Shown: piece after piece, positions 48,118-62,800 of the stretch
Layout: every line of letters begins with the position of its first letter
Position numbering within the stretch: position 1 is the first letter of the stretch
NCBI GenBank assembly: GCA_037074705.1
Contig: CM073596.1
Span: forward strand, 23,348,001-23,412,000
Source: Zhengitettix transpicula
Lineage: Eukaryota > Arthropoda > Insecta > Orthoptera > Tetrigidae
DNA: 64,000 bases
Reading direction: 5' to 3'
Translations under genes and position numbers: made by a program
The notes under the pieces: model-generated
The model's database searches: none
What the model was told of the DNA's origin: nothing
Seen by the model: the letters and a program-made list of their open reading frames with translations, nothing else

Positions 48118-48240
48118 ATTAAACCTAATGTGGCTCACCTACAATTTACGAATTATAGTTCTTCCAAGGGCTAACTCTAGGACCTGACTGAAGAACGTAC
48201 TTTATGTAAATTGTTTATGTTTTTTTTAAAAAAAAATTAA

Positions 48241-48600
48241 TTCAGGATTGAACAAAATCCAAGTCGGCCAGCTGCCTCCTAAACTGGTCCAGGTACGGAG
48301 AAGGGAATTCTGCGTACCCACAGTAAACTCTTCTCCCGCTATCGGAAGGGCATGGGACAAGTACCCAAGCCCGACCTACCTGATGCAGGTTTTTCTAGGG
48401 TTTTCCCTGCATTACTTTTAGGCGAATGCCGGGTAGGATCCTTAAACTATAGCCCGGGGGCCCTAGTTAACCCTTGGCTACCTTCCGCAATTTCGAGCCC
48501 ATCCTATGCTATTAAAGGGGAGTTGCCCAGCGTGGATTACCCTCATGTAACCTGTTGCCCTAAAAAAGAAATACATAGCCTGTCTACACCTAAAAAAAAT
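48241..48600 (+). mobile_element. SINE-like retroposon, long copy
   Basis: It shares AATGCCGGGTAGGATCCTTA, GCCCGGGGGCCCTAG and CGCAATTTCGAGCCCATCCT with the copy at 21.5 kb, extends further 5' (CTGGTCCAGGTACGGAGAAG), and ends in A-rich runs. It is inserted in the 46.8-50.2 kb element. Confidence 0.7.
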
Positions 48601-50273
48601 TAACATTAAATAGGGTATACAATTTATGCCCATTAGTTCAGCCACACGGCTCCTCAATAATTGATTGTTGCTATTATATTCACACTACTTAAATCTAAAT
48701 CAATGAAAACTACTTATAAAACTTACGGAATTTTCTTAACAATCTTGGCCAAAATTTATTCAGTTGAGTCCATCCTTAAGAACTACCGGTCATTGAAATT
48801 CAAATTCTCACAGACACGTCACGACTTTTCCTTCCTAAGGAAGGGACTGACAAGTCCCAGGTCTCTGTGCGGCGTTCCCCCGATGTCAATCAACTTCCCC
48901 ACTTGCGGAGGTTTTTGAAATATCTATAAAAACACGGTCCGTAAAGCTGTACGGTCACTATTGTTAGCCCTTACGGTCACAAAATGACCTGGTAGGGACT
49001 TTCCAAATTTCTCGATACTGCACCGAGTCGTCACTCACAGATACAAATCGTTTTAACGTTGCCATAATTGTCCCAATGTCCTATGTGCTAACATTTTAGA
49101 TGATTTATCTAGAGAATACAAAATACCTCGAGGAATATTTATTACTATAGATTGTAATATTCAATTTTATTTATGAATCAAGCCCTACGTTGCAGTGTCC
49201 AACTATGTAGTATTCAATATCAAGCAATCACTGAAAATTAAAGTCAACACGTTGTGGTATTCATTTTAATATAATAATAAAAATGCCAACACGTTGGAAC
49301 CAAATTATGTGGTATTAGAATTTTTTTTAAAAAAGGAAGAAAATTAACAATTTAAACAAAATTAAATCAAAGAGATAACAAAAGATTATTTATTACAATT
49401 TCGATTTACTTTAAATTTAGTACATTTTTATGTTTTTAACAAATTGACACAGCTTTAATGATACTCATAACCTCAGAGCCGCTTACCGGCCTTTAATAAT
49501 GATAGTGCTTTGCAATTGTCACCAAAAGTTACAAAAGAAAATACAAATTTAATTTACAATAACATAATTGTATAAAAGAATCTAACAACAAAAGAAACTA
49601 GAGAAATCTGACAAATGTAGAGGAATCTGACGGTAAATTATATTTACATAACGGTTTACAAAACAATGTTTCTACATACTCCATTATTTCGAGCTGCTCT
49701 GGTGTCGTATTGTGCACTCCACAGTAATTTTATTTTTAAAGAAAATATTTAATTAACAGGCCATAAAACTGATTGCTATATCGTTTCACTTCACAAAATT
49801 TCGACACATTTATAACAACTGTTCACAAACTTTACGTCATCCTATTTATTTAGTCTCAAAACAAGTTTCAAAACATCGTTTGCACTCCCAAAACACACTC
49901 TTACGACCACTCCTGTCAGGCTCCAAAACCACACTCGTTCATCAACTTTATCATTTGCGCTTAAAGACTCTTCTGGTTGTGCTCCCAAAACACACTCAGA
50001 CTAGCCATGACCATCCTGGTCAGGCTCCAAAAACACACTCTCGTGACCACTCTGGTCAGACTCCCGCAAATAACAATGGCTGTTTCCGCCAAAGTTACAA
50101 GCGTCTTACTTTTCCAACAATAATCGCATAGCGATCTTTACAGTCTTTGCATTCTTGCACCACACTGACTGTTCTTTATAATGCTCTGGCCTCAAAGTTA
50201 TGCCGACAATAATATTAAAGAATAATTATTAAATAAATTTTATATTACACGTTGGTAATCTCCGCAATAAGTG

Positions 50274-50277
<4 letters not shown>

Positions 50278-50338
<61 letters not shown>
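50278..50338. repeat. (TA)n microsatellite
   Basis: About 30 TA units between the 46.8-50.2 kb element and a MITE half-copy. Confidence 0.98.
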
Positions 50339-50340
<2 letters not shown>

Positions 50341-50490
50341 TGAAGAAGGAGGCTCAGAGCCTTCCAAAATTTGAAGAACTTCCTTCGGTTCTGTGTCGCT
50401 ACACCATACTTCAATTCCAGGTAAGCCACAAACTATCTTTCCTTTCCACACCAATGATGACAATTATTTTGACAATGTCATACCCTCACT
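50338..50490 (+). mobile_element. Half-MITE downstream of gene B
   Basis: Starts CCTGAAGAAGGAGGCTCAGA directly after a (TA)n run, then TTCAATTCCAGGTAAGCCAC and a terminus resembling TTTTGACAATGTCATACCC. Confidence 0.65.
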
Positions 50491-50588
50491 CATGTATATA
50501 TATGGTAAATTATTTTTACTGTGATTAATATATTAATGATAATTTTTATTTTTAATATTCGAAAAATAAGATGACTATACCTCAATAA

Positions 50589-50594
50589 TTTATT
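50589..50594 (-). terminator. Candidate poly(A) signal of gene B
   Basis: AATAAA on the minus strand 97 nt past the stop codon. A second copy lies at 50,545-50,550. Confidence 0.45.
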
Positions 50595-50690
50595 TCACAT
50601 GCTATTTAAACATTAAAAGACAAGAAGAGATGAACATATAACAATGATACTGAATAAACATTTATACTTGACACATTTTTTAAGACAATG

Positions 50691-50860
50691 TTACATTAAG
50701 TTTGCTGGTGGTAGAGTTACGGAATCGTGACCTGAGACATTGACTGGTAATTCTGCCATACCTCTGATCCAGGTGCCCCTGTCACAACAGTAACACTCAA
50801 TATTTTTCAGTGCTCTCATATATACTGTTGTCACACCACCAATGATAAGGATCTGTGAAG
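50691..50860 (-). CDS. Gene B last exon, final Kelch repeat and stop
   Basis: A 170-nt coding part encoding ASQILIIGGVTTVYMRAL, ECYCCDRGTWIRG and NVSGHDS, then a TAA stop. Confidence 0.95.
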
Positions 50861-53800
50861 CTAGAAATTACCTCAATTTAATGCAATTAAGATTTTAATT
50901 TACTAATTTAGATCATTATGTCACAGGTTTTATATTCAGTTGTACTTACCAAAATATGCTATGGAATGATTATGTCGAGGTATGGCCAACTCTGTTCTCA
51001 TGCACCATTCTTTTGCCTCTTCATTCCATACATCAATAGTGCCCACACTTACAGTACTGCTATCTCGCTCACACTTTCGTCCAGCTCCACCAATTAAATA
51101 AAGTGTACTGTGCATTGTAAACAGTTGACCAAAACACAAGGGAAATCTTAAGTTACTGCATGGCACCCAACTAGAAATGAAGATAGAACAGACAGTTCTC
51201 AATATTTCTAAAATAATTAATTTTAAGATCATTGTTCAATTAGGAGCCAAGTTTAATTATGGTATTTTATTCTACTATTATATAACTAAATATAACAACA
51301 TTTATAAAACACAAGTGCATAGTAATATCAGTTACACTAACACGTTCCTCCTAGTGTCATAGCATTCAACACTGTGGGTAACTTTTCTTTTTCTGTTTCC
51401 AGTCATTCCTCCTGCCACCCAAATAAGGTCTCGGAACTTAGCTGCTGCAAGTCCCATTCTACCCTCAATCATGGGTGCCATTTCTTCCCACACACCAGTA
51501 GCTGGATCAAATCTTTCCACTGAAGACAGTACACTGTAAGAAATAATATTTTCAATACATTATGTATTAACAATTATCATTATTAATTATTCATTATTAC
51601 AATTATTACTATTGATGACTGGCTGTGTTAGTAGCACAGTCACTCACAGAACATAAAATCATTGCATCTTGAATTATCAATTGCATTCAATTGAAAAAAA
51701 TTACTTTTGATTGAAAATAATGAATAAGAAAGATAGCCAACTCAGACAAAAAAGTGATAAATTATTATTATTATTCATTAAGTTGTATTCATTATACATT
51801 AAAGTAAGATAATAAATATGAAAAGTTTGTTTACTGAATTAGTAAAACATGTAATATATTACACTTTAATTAATTAATCTGGCCATGTAAGAGAGATAAA
51901 GACTCATGTGCTTAATTTAAACAGAGAGTTGGCATCTCTGTGTAAGATAGGTAGGACCATATAAAATTTTCAAAAATCTAAGCCTCTTTCCTAAGGACAA
52001 CAGAGTAACATGCCCAATTCCAGTTGACTGGCATGGAGTGCATTAATGTGTCCTAAAGGAGACGTCAGCCTTCAAAAATTGGATATCCTCCTTCCTCTCA
52101 GATGCCAACACTGGCTCTCAATTTAAGGAAATGCTGTGAGACTGTATCTACCTTTCGTGTGCATATTAATTATTTAATCAATGTCACATAATTCTTTAGT
52201 TACTTCTACAATGTTATTAAATAAATCATTGTTGTTAAACTATAAATAATCAAAAGATGTTCAAAAATTATTTTACTAATGTAGACACTTATTCTTTCAA
52301 TGTAAAAAGTATATAAAGACATAATGAATATAAAAACTTACATTTTAAATTAGAATAACATTAAATATTGAGAAAAAGTTACCAATTGTTTAACATTACA
52401 TCAATATCTAATTGGTATTAATTTATTTTTATTACCTGCTAACTTTACATTTATTAAATTAAACTTTCTACCATTAATGAGAGTTCCTATTGTTTTACTC
52501 TTTTATCTCAAACTTCAATTTAGATTACATCAACTCTAGAAACATTTTAATGTCAAAATTATTTATAAACCCTCAAATTCCTTATCTTTATATATTAAGA
52601 ATTGTTAAGATCCCTTAGAATCTTGTGATACATATTGTATGGTCTATAAAATTTCTTGTGCTGAATGTTATGCCATTTCCATTTACATAGGTCACCTGAA
52701 ATATGCCTTAAAAACTTATCTTAAAGTACAATGGGCAAACATCAGAATTTCAGATGACAAACACACTGTCCTACTAGTGATCACAGGTATCATGCTAAAT
52801 TAATTTTGGAAATGATTCATTTAAAGTTGAACACCAATGCTTTAAATATTCAGAATGATAATACACTTTGAACTGTATTTATGACACTATTTTATCTTTA
52901 TCACAAAATGTGTATTATATAATATTTTATTAAGTGTATATTTTACATGAGCAGAATTTCAACCCTTTTAATCAGATATTATATTATATTACATATAATA
53001 TCTCAAATGGTTTTAAATTAAAATGACAGAACTTCTGGCCAATAATTGTAAATTACAACTGTCAAGGGGATACTAATGTACATTATCAGAACTTCAACTT
53101 ACACTTCATTATGATCTTGTCCTCCTATAGCATACAGTTTCCCATTACTCACAACTAATCCAAAATTTTTTCGAGGGGTTAATAGTCCATTCTCATTACA
53201 CCAATTTTTGGTAATTGGATCAAAGCTCCATACTGAGTTAACCACATTGGAGCCCGATTTGAGTGAATCTTTCCGAGGATCAGCACCACCTACAAAATTT
53301 TTCAAAATTAAATTTCTATCTAATTTATTAAAGTGTTATATCAATACCTACCAACAAGGTAAATGTATCCTTTGAGCAAGGCTACACGGTGATGATGCCT
53401 TGGTTCAGGAAGTTCTCCTACAAGATCCCATGAATTAGCTTCTGGATGATAGCGATAAACGTCCTTTCCCACATTACCTCTCTTTTCAAATGTTTCATTT
53501 GGATCAGTTCCTCCAAATATAAGGACTGCTTCTCTATTGTTAAAGAAGAGAGAGCCTTCAGCCAAATAGTTTCTGTTATTCAAAGTTTTTGATGCCATAA
53601 TTTGAGTACGCCTGCAGAATTAAATATTTTCAAAGTAATATTTAATTAACACATTTGGATAGGAGAGAGAGACACGGTAGGTGTCTTATCTTATATCGAC
53701 ACTTGGCTCAGTCTGGCTGTGCACAAATATTAAACCAAATTTTCAGGGACCTGAGCCCCTGGGACTAGGATAATAAGTCTGAATTTTATTTCTGTACAGC

Positions 53801-56800
53801 CTGACTGTACTAACTTTTGATTAAAGGTAAGTCAACTACCCTGTTTCTCTTTCCTATCCAAATGTAAGTATATATATATGGTAGCATGAGAAACTGCAAT
53901 TGTTGATTGTGGCTGACATATTTATAGTGGTGCCAGTGTGTGAATGTGTGCTGAAAGGCAGGAGATTGTCATGTGGAGTTTGTGTGCATCAGCTAACTAG
54001 AGTGTATCTATACTTGGAGGTGTAAGGGTCTATAGAATCTTATTAGCCTCTGTACAGTAGTAAGGATGATACATTCATTTTTTATCAGGAATGCACTGTA
54101 TAACAAGCACATACTATGTACGTCTGTCTCATGTCTCGATTATTAAATCTGTTTTTAATAGTTACAAAATGTGCGTGAATAGTAATTCCAAGTAGGGATG
54201 ATTGGGTTCTATTGCACAGACTCTGTATGTCAAATGCTCTACAAATATATTTGGTAAATGGTTGAAGTTTTTTGATGGGCCATATGAAGTAATCAAAAAC
54301 CTGCAGAACAAAACATAAAATCTTACCTGTCGAGGGGTGCTGCACACACAATTACTCTATCAGCTCATTCCTTTCCACAAGTGTCACTAATTATCTCATG
54401 TATAAAACGCAGAGCAAACATAACAATCATGTGAAAGTGAAAAATGAGACATCAAAATGGATGATAAGAAAAGGTTAAAAAGAATAATGAAAGGCAGATG
54501 TAATATTCACATGAGTAAAACAGACAAAGAACAATATGAACAGGTAATTGTGTGTTATGTTGTGTTTTCACATTTTACAGCTGTAAAAACCAAAATATTG
54601 ACATATATGAATAATGTGTAATGAAAACTCAAGCACAGTTTGTATAAAAAAATTGTAATAATAAGTTTATTAGCTTAAACGAGTCTTTGAGAAGTGAAAA
54701 AAAAAGGGAAAAGGGGGGAAAATAGAGTATATAAGAATGTGTAAGATCCTGTGTTTTATTAATGTGTAAGATCCTGTGTTTTATTAAGCACAGTATTTTT
54801 GAATTGTGTTATTTCATGTAAATAGTAACATGATTTTGTATGTAGTGAAAGTTTTAGTGCCAGACTTTGAGTTTTAATTGTTCTTCATGAAATATTAATA
54901 CTCAATAATATAGTTGGAACAAAGACAAGGCATTAAGAAGCAAATTCATTGCCTTTACTTTTATCAGAGTAAATTTTTCTATTTTAACTTTATACGTTGA
55001 GTAAATTTGTAATAGCGCTTAGGGATTTGTTTTTGATTTCTGGTGGTGTGACAAAGGTGACCTGAAGAACACTTGGAGCTATTGTCTGGGGATTTGGGCA
55101 AAACACAAATTTCTTGGGTACGTTGAAACGTGGCTTGCTGTGTTGTTCATACCCCTCCTCCAGACAATAATTCTGTAAAATTGAGGGAAAAAGAGGAGGA
55201 TTGATTGGTGGATGACATCACATGGTCTAGACAACCAAACAATGGAGAGGAGAGGAAGATATACAGGAACGGAAGGAGAGAAAGAGTAGATTCGGTCTGA
55301 GAAGAGTGTAGAGAGTGGTTGGAGAAGGGATCCAGAGAAAAATAAACCTCGTAGTGTACACTACGTGGTCAGCAGGTCACGAGAAATCCATTGGACAGCC
55401 AGCAACAAAGTTGTCACTAGAATTCCTGGGAAGGGACAATAGCTCTAATTGATGTTGCAGGAAATTAAGTAGATTGATCTTACTCTCTGCTATAGGCTGG
55501 CTCCTGTTCAAAGGCTGAGCAAAAGTTTTCATCCATAATTCTATAATTTATGTTTAACATATGTTGAAACAGACAAATAAATCCTTACTTTAATGCAGGA
55601 ACTGATCCTTGTTTTACTGTTTCATTGACTTTATGAGTATCAGCAACAAAGTATACTTCATAAGGCCTTTCATTTGCCCCAGACTCATGTGGCAATTCCT
55701 TTATTGATTCTTCTTTATAATGGGTGAAATCACCTTTGCCAAGGTTAGCATTCTCTGGGGGCTTGAATACCTATTTTCAGGACAATAATAGTTACAAATA
55801 CAAACACTGTCTAGGTATTATGACAAATTTATGAAAGAAAGATGAGACTCATGATATCATTTTGTTAATATATTTAATAAAATTTAAAGAGGCTTTACTT
55901 TATCTATGCAATAACAGTAAATTTTACTATAATGAGAATTAATTAAAACATTATTGCCAAGTCTTGCTTACACTAGTTACATATTTAAATTGATTGTAAA
56001 ATGTTATTATTGTGGGCATAAATCAATTTAATGAAATAAAAATATAAACTATGTTTTACAAAAAGTAAATTTGTAGATATATAAATGAATTGTGTCTATT
56101 AAAAAGACAATATATTCTACATTTTTTAAATTTCATTGATATGTAAATATTTATCTCATATTGGCATAGTGTATGCACAAATTATTCTCCTTTTAAACTT
56201 ACACATTCTTCACGTCGAGCAAGGTACTCGGTCATTGACGGTGGTGTTGGTGGAGGATCTGATGGTATGACATGACGAGGAATCATGACATATTGCTGTC
56301 CTAGATGCTGTTGTCGGTAAATTTCAAGTTCAGATAAAAATTCTTGATATGTAGTGTAGGTCTAGGAAAACAATCAATACACATTTAAGAAAGAGAATTG
56401 CCTTATTTATGTACTTATTTTTATTTGAATATATCACAATTTATATTTATAAATAGGATGAAGAAAAATAATCAAAATTATTACCTTCTCTTCACCAATC
56501 CAGTTTCTGGGGCAGGGTGCTTGAAGACATAGCATTGAACACCAATGATAATATTCGTCTGTTTTGTTTCCATACCAATACTTAACAATAGCATACCTAT
56601 AAAATAACTATCAAATTAAAACACAGTTGGATTTGTAAGAGCCTAACGTTACTAAACAATATTTTCTATATTGTTATACATGAGTATGATTTAGTAAGAA
56701 AGGATAACATGTAATAATAAATTATATAATGTCTGTGTAAAATTATTCTAATTACATAAATAAATAGCCAAATGGTAGAAAAAAATAAGAGCTAAAATAA

Positions 56801-59800
56801 ATACCACATAACTTTTCTGAAATTCTTGCTACTTTTTTCAGATGATTCCAAAAATGCAAAAGCCACGAGTATGGCACACCACATAAACCATTTATTTTCT
56901 ACTTAACAAAGATAAGGTTGTTAAAAATTGACACCAGTCATTCTCAGATAAAATACTTCTAAATACAACATAAAATAGATTAATGTTTTAAATTACATTA
57001 AGGGGTTTCACTTTCTTTGTGACTTTTAATATAATTTACCCTTAAACTACTACAGTACTACAGTCCTAATTTAACTATAGAACACAGGCAAATTTCACAC
57101 AGAAAAGTAGAAACACAAAGTGAAATAATTGCTTTCCTTAATATGTGAAAATGTTGAATGAAAAACTGTATGCTAAACGACCAGTTTAAATTTCATTTAA
57201 ACCATCCAGTTTACAATAAATGTTTCTTTAATAGACAAGTGTGGTATATACATACTCTAAACCATCTTCCACCATTTGTTGAACTTCAGCATTTGAAGTC
57301 ACCTCTATAAATTCAGGATTTTCTGGGTTACGGCGAATATCCACTAGTTGCCATGGGGAAATGAGACCAAAACGAATGCACCGCATTATTTCAACAAGAT
57401 GGTGTTTACGATTTTCCCAGTCATGCATTAACCACCTAACTGCAGACATGAATACCTCCAATTCACTGAAATTTCAATAAATTAATCAGGTTAACAAAGA
57501 ACAGTAAAAAATAAATAATGAATAATTATAAATAAGAATAGAATTTTCCTGATTGTGAAATTTTTACACTCTGGGTAACATTTTGTCAACCAACCACAAT
57601 GAGGAACATAAAATTTCATTAACCACAATGGTTAAAGCAAGAATTAAACTCAGTGACTACTATAACACTGGAATCAACACTAAACTCAGTCTTTTTTGCA
57701 TGACTTTTTATATAAACCCCTTCCACCACCATGCATACAATAAGGGTGCTTCCCTCCCTTGCTTTTTGGAGTTGAAATTAGACACTTAAAAAGTCTAGAA
57801 TGAACTATCAAATTCAGTGACATCAAAAGAGTTATATTTGATGCCAATAATGACAATTTAGTATTTTTAAAATGCCATTCCCTCAAACACCATGTCTTAA
57901 CCCATCAGTGTTTTTTCTTGGATTGTAAATAATGTGTATAAAGAAATTGGTCTACATTTAAGATTGTGTACAGAAAATTGTTTCATCCCCTTCCTTCCCC
58001 ACCCATAGGAGATGAACTACATCTTAATCAGATTGTAAATGTCAGAATTAAACTAATTGAGTTCTATAATGCTGGTTTTGATACCAATCTTGGTTGTTTC
58101 ACGTTATTTTGATTAAAATTATACACTACAAACATCTGGATAGAAACATTTAATCACATCAACCAAAAAGTGATTATTGAAAAAGAAAGATAGCCAATTT
58201 TGACAAAAAGATAATATAAATACCACACAACATTTCTGGGATCTTGTCCTTTTTGTCAGGTGCTAAGAAGAGCCTAGAGAAACACAACTGCACTTGTCAG
58301 TTGACAATGCTAGGGAGTTGCCTAACATTTCGAAAGACCAAAGAAACCTTCACGGGGGTGTGCACAATAACTCATCAAAGTTTAATTGGAATCGCAAGAT
58401 TTAGGAGTACATAGGGGACATACAGACAGACAGACAGACATTATACACACACACAACGTTAGGAACTATAATTTGGTGACAAAGTCATATTGGATCTTGG
58501 ATAGTGAGGAAGGATAGAAATAGGAGAAAGGTGGAATATGCTTTATGTGAATGCATGTGGAATCACACACAAAGAAAAGTATATATTCAAATCATGGTGA
58601 AGGAAGGAAGGAAGAAGGAAAGACTGAAAATACTTGAACCTGCATAATTTTCTCAGTACACAGTTTCTATCATTCCTCACTATCCAAGATCCAATGTGAC
58701 TTCAACACCACATTATAGTTCCTAACATTGTAATTATTCCTTAATGAATTCGCCTAATTCTTCATTCCCTCTACTGTATCCATTCCTCCTCTTAATAACC
58801 AATTATCCATAATAATACTGTCTATAGTCGCCCAATCAGGAACTTGAGCTGGTGCCCAAGATGGTTAAGGTGTCTGTCTACTGCGCAGATTACACAGGTT
58901 CAACTCCTGTCTGGATCAAATATTTTTAGTCCTTCCTTCTCCATACTTTGAACATATGTGTTTCTTTGTGTGCGATTCCACACCTGAGCATATGCATTCA
59001 CATTAAGTGTATTCCCACCTGTCTCATATATATCCTATATATAAAGGTTATAAAAGGTTTTAAAAATAATGATTTAATTTGAAGGCAAGTCAGAGTTTTT
59101 GTCTATTTAAAAATATATATAATGCAAACTGTTTTCAGTAGAAAAATAAATAATATCACACAGTATTTCTGTTGTGGCCAATTACATACTAATATCAGTG
59201 GAAAAATGTTTAATTAAAACTGGGTTTATTCCCAATATCCAGTTTCTATTTCATAGTCAACCACAGAATTAGCAGATAAAAGATAACTATTCTAAAGTAA
59301 ATTAATAATTATTTATTGCTCAGTTTTCTTAAACAAGTGACTTATCTTTAAAACTTATAGATATTTTATGAAAAACAACATTAGGTAGTATTAATTCTCA
59401 CCAATGCACTGCAATGTAGTTTGACTTCAATAAAATACTCATTTCTTCTAGTGTCAGGTGAAGAAAATTCTTTGAACTGACAAGAGTCAAGAAAAATTTC
59501 ATAATTCGTGGCACCATAAGCTCCATGATTGCGTTATTACCCAAGCGGCGAGCCTTCATGTACATACTAAAAGCTGATTCTTCTGAGAATAGCTCATCAC
59601 AGTCAATAAAGGCCCAACATTGTTCTTCTAATTCTGAAAAAGTGTTATAAAATACTTATTATTTTTTAATTTATCTAAAAATTTATCACACTCATAATTT
59701 ATCATTAATGTTAAAATAAGTTTCATAAACTGAAAACACTTACTAATTTCTGAATATGAACAAAAGTTGCAAATAAAAGCTCATAGCTGCTACTCAATTA

Positions 59801-62800
59801 CTATTAACTTTTCTAATAAATTTTCAATAGTTTAAAGTAATATTTATACCCCTTATTTTTAAAATTCATTCTGAAGAGAATAAGAAAAACTATTAGAGTA
59901 TTGTGATACTAAATTTAAGCTTAACTTTTATATTAAACCAAAAGGTAATTTACCTTTAATTCCCAAATATTGGGCAGCCATGAATACCTCCAATATGTTA
60001 TCTTTTGAGAGAAGTCTGTAATTGTCAGTTTCAGGTCCAATCATCCATTGGTAAATCAAATGAAAAGCTTTTGCAGAGACATCTGCCTGCAAAATTGTAC
60101 ACACCTTTGTATTTCACAATAAAAATAAATTCATACAGTCACAAAAAATGTTTGTTTAAAATGCTCTATAATCTAAAATATATGAGTTTTAAATACATCT
60201 TGCTTAATATTCAAAGACTTAATGATAAACAAGTGGCATTCTTATTTTATAATCATTAATAAAATATTAATTTATTAAATCACTCTCAAAATTCACAATA
60301 AGCCTGCTAGTTCACAGCACAATGATCAAACTGCTGAAAACATGCATTGTGTTTAGAAATGTCACTAACACTCTTCATTGTAGAATCTATCATGCTCAGG
60401 TAAGCCACACATTGTCTTGCTGTTATTATTTTTCTACATCATTCTAAATCCTTAAACATTTTGTTCAATATAGTAAATGTTATACTAATGTATATTATAT
60501 TAGTGGATTAAATATAACATTATTTATGGATAGCAGGAATGAGAACACGTTACCTTTGACAACTCAAAATTACAACTTTCTGAGGAATCAAAATAAGTGG
60601 AGTAGCACTGTAAGACAATAAGGTGGCAATTGAACTTATCATCTCCAATAACAACAGAACAGTCTGGTTTCCTGTGTTTAAATATTTAATCAATGTTTAG
60701 TTTACAATATATATAAAAAAACATATATTTACCTTAAAACCTGATCTCTTTAAATATTCGCAAAGGCAAATATTTTTAATTTTAAATCATAAATTTATTT
60801 AATGGAAAAAGTGATTGAAACCTTACATGAAATAAGTTAGGTATTTATGTTACGTTTCTAAATTCAATAGTTTCACAGCACATTGATGACTAACTGGAAT
60901 CTACTATTACATTTCCAAAATCATTGCTTTCAATTGTAAAATTTATACTAATCATGTGTTTAAGACATTAACTACATGATCATATTTTATTTATACAACT
61001 TAATTGGATACGTATAGGAATTTATGTTTTTATTTCCAGTCAACTTCTAATTTCAGAGATTGAAGCCAAAAATAAAGTCTTCGCCTAGAAGATGACGACA
61101 GAGCTTTTAGTCGTCGAAACGTTGCATTCTACAATTATGCAAAACCCGGTTGAACTCCGAGAACAATATATTCTAATTTCAGTTTTGTAAAAGAAGTTTG
61201 AGTCAATAAATAAACAATTAACTATAGATATTATTGTTTTCATTTATCTTCAGGAAAAATAAAGAGTCTACTTTGGATTCAGTACTCTATTATATATTTA
61301 GTTCAGATATTCCTTCCTATTGAAGGGAGCTCAGACCCTCAAAAATTTGAACTTCCACCTATGCCAGACTGAACCAACTATTGATTTCAGGTAAGTCAAC
61401 ATCACTGTCTCTCTTTCCTATCCAAATGTGTTATTTAATTTGACCTTGTCACATTTTCCTTAAGTGTTATATATAAATATGATGTGACATTGTGAAAATA
61501 CTGTACTGTACAATGTGCAATACTATTTCCTAAAGGAGGATTGCAACTCTGAAAATTTGAAATGTTTCTTTCTGTCAGATATCACACCAATCAATTTTAG
61601 GTAAACCCATAATTCTGTCTTTCTTTTCTGATAATTATGACTCAATGTTCTGAGGCTACACTGTTTGGTGATGGATGTTGCATTTTATAAACATGATGCC
61701 TTATAATATGTAGCCAATGCTGCATTGATTTTCTTACAAATGTGACACTAAATTCTGTACACAAGCTTGGAAAGAAATTTAAAATTGTTATATTTTCTCA
61801 GAATAATTAATTAAATAGAAAATGGACATTGCAAACAAATTAGGCTAAGTTACCCATACTCTTACAATAATGTAAAACTGCAGAGATATGAACATTTGAA
61901 TAATTTGCATAATTTTATTTCTTATTGGTATGTGGTAAACCTTTCTGTGTTGTTTTTTCAGAGAAAGAAAATATTCCTCAAAGAAAAGAGTGTTAGACTT
62001 ATCAAGTGTCTTCAAGAACATTGTAGAGGCCTAATTCAGGCATTTTAATTATCAGAAGTCAATTCATAGTCAATAAAGTTGTTTGTGGTTAATAATAATT
62101 GCCTATTCACAATTTAGATGTGAACCATTTTTTACAAGAAACAAAACTGGCTTATACAAGCAACTATTGATAACACACATTTAGAGAGTATAATAAATGA
62201 TAATTTTCAGGTACAGTATTATAATTTCTGTACAATTATTTACTTAATCTATTACCTCAAAATGAAAAAAGTTACGTCTGATTAAAAATAATGAATAAGA
62301 AAGATCGTCAATACAGACAAAGAAGGGGTAATATAAATACCACACAATGTTTCTGGGCTCTTCTTAGCACCTGACGAAAGGGACAAGGATCCCAGAAACG
62401 TTGTGTGGTATTTATATTACCTCTTTTTTGTCTGTATTGGCTATCTTTCTTATTCATTATTACCTCAAAAGTTCAACTTCTTTATAAGTGTATGAAAAAA
62501 TAGTACGTTCATTGATACTTACACACAATTAATAAATCGGTGCATTAGAAGGCCTGACAATGCACTTTTGTTGGGCATTATAATTTTGGACCACTCAATA
62601 GGTCCATTATCATTACCTAACCTGAAAAAATGAGGGCAGTTCATTGATTGTCTCAAATTATAGAATGTCAAATTAAAAAGAAATGTTGCTTTACAATAAA
62701 ATTAAATCATGAAAAAACTTTACATGAAAGCACAATTTATAAAATTACATTTCAAGACAGAAGTCAGTCTCTGGTACATATTTGCCTTTAGTGGTTGGTG

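Larger units (their letters stand above)
46811..50240. mobile_element. Inverted-repeat element with arms of about 0.9 kb and SINE insertions
   Basis: The left arm (about 46,811-47,735) and right arm (about 49,300-50,240) are diverged inverted copies: TTAATATTATTGTCGGCGTA with GAGGCCAGAGCATTCTAAAG at left, and GCTCTGGCCTCAAAGTTATG with CCGACAATAATATTAAAGAA at right. Subterminal tandem motifs of the type GACCACTCTGGTCAG with CCAAAACACACTC lie near 49,890-50,070 and, inverted, at 46,980-47,110. The centre holds two SINE-like insertions and no transposase that I can read. Confidence 0.8.
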
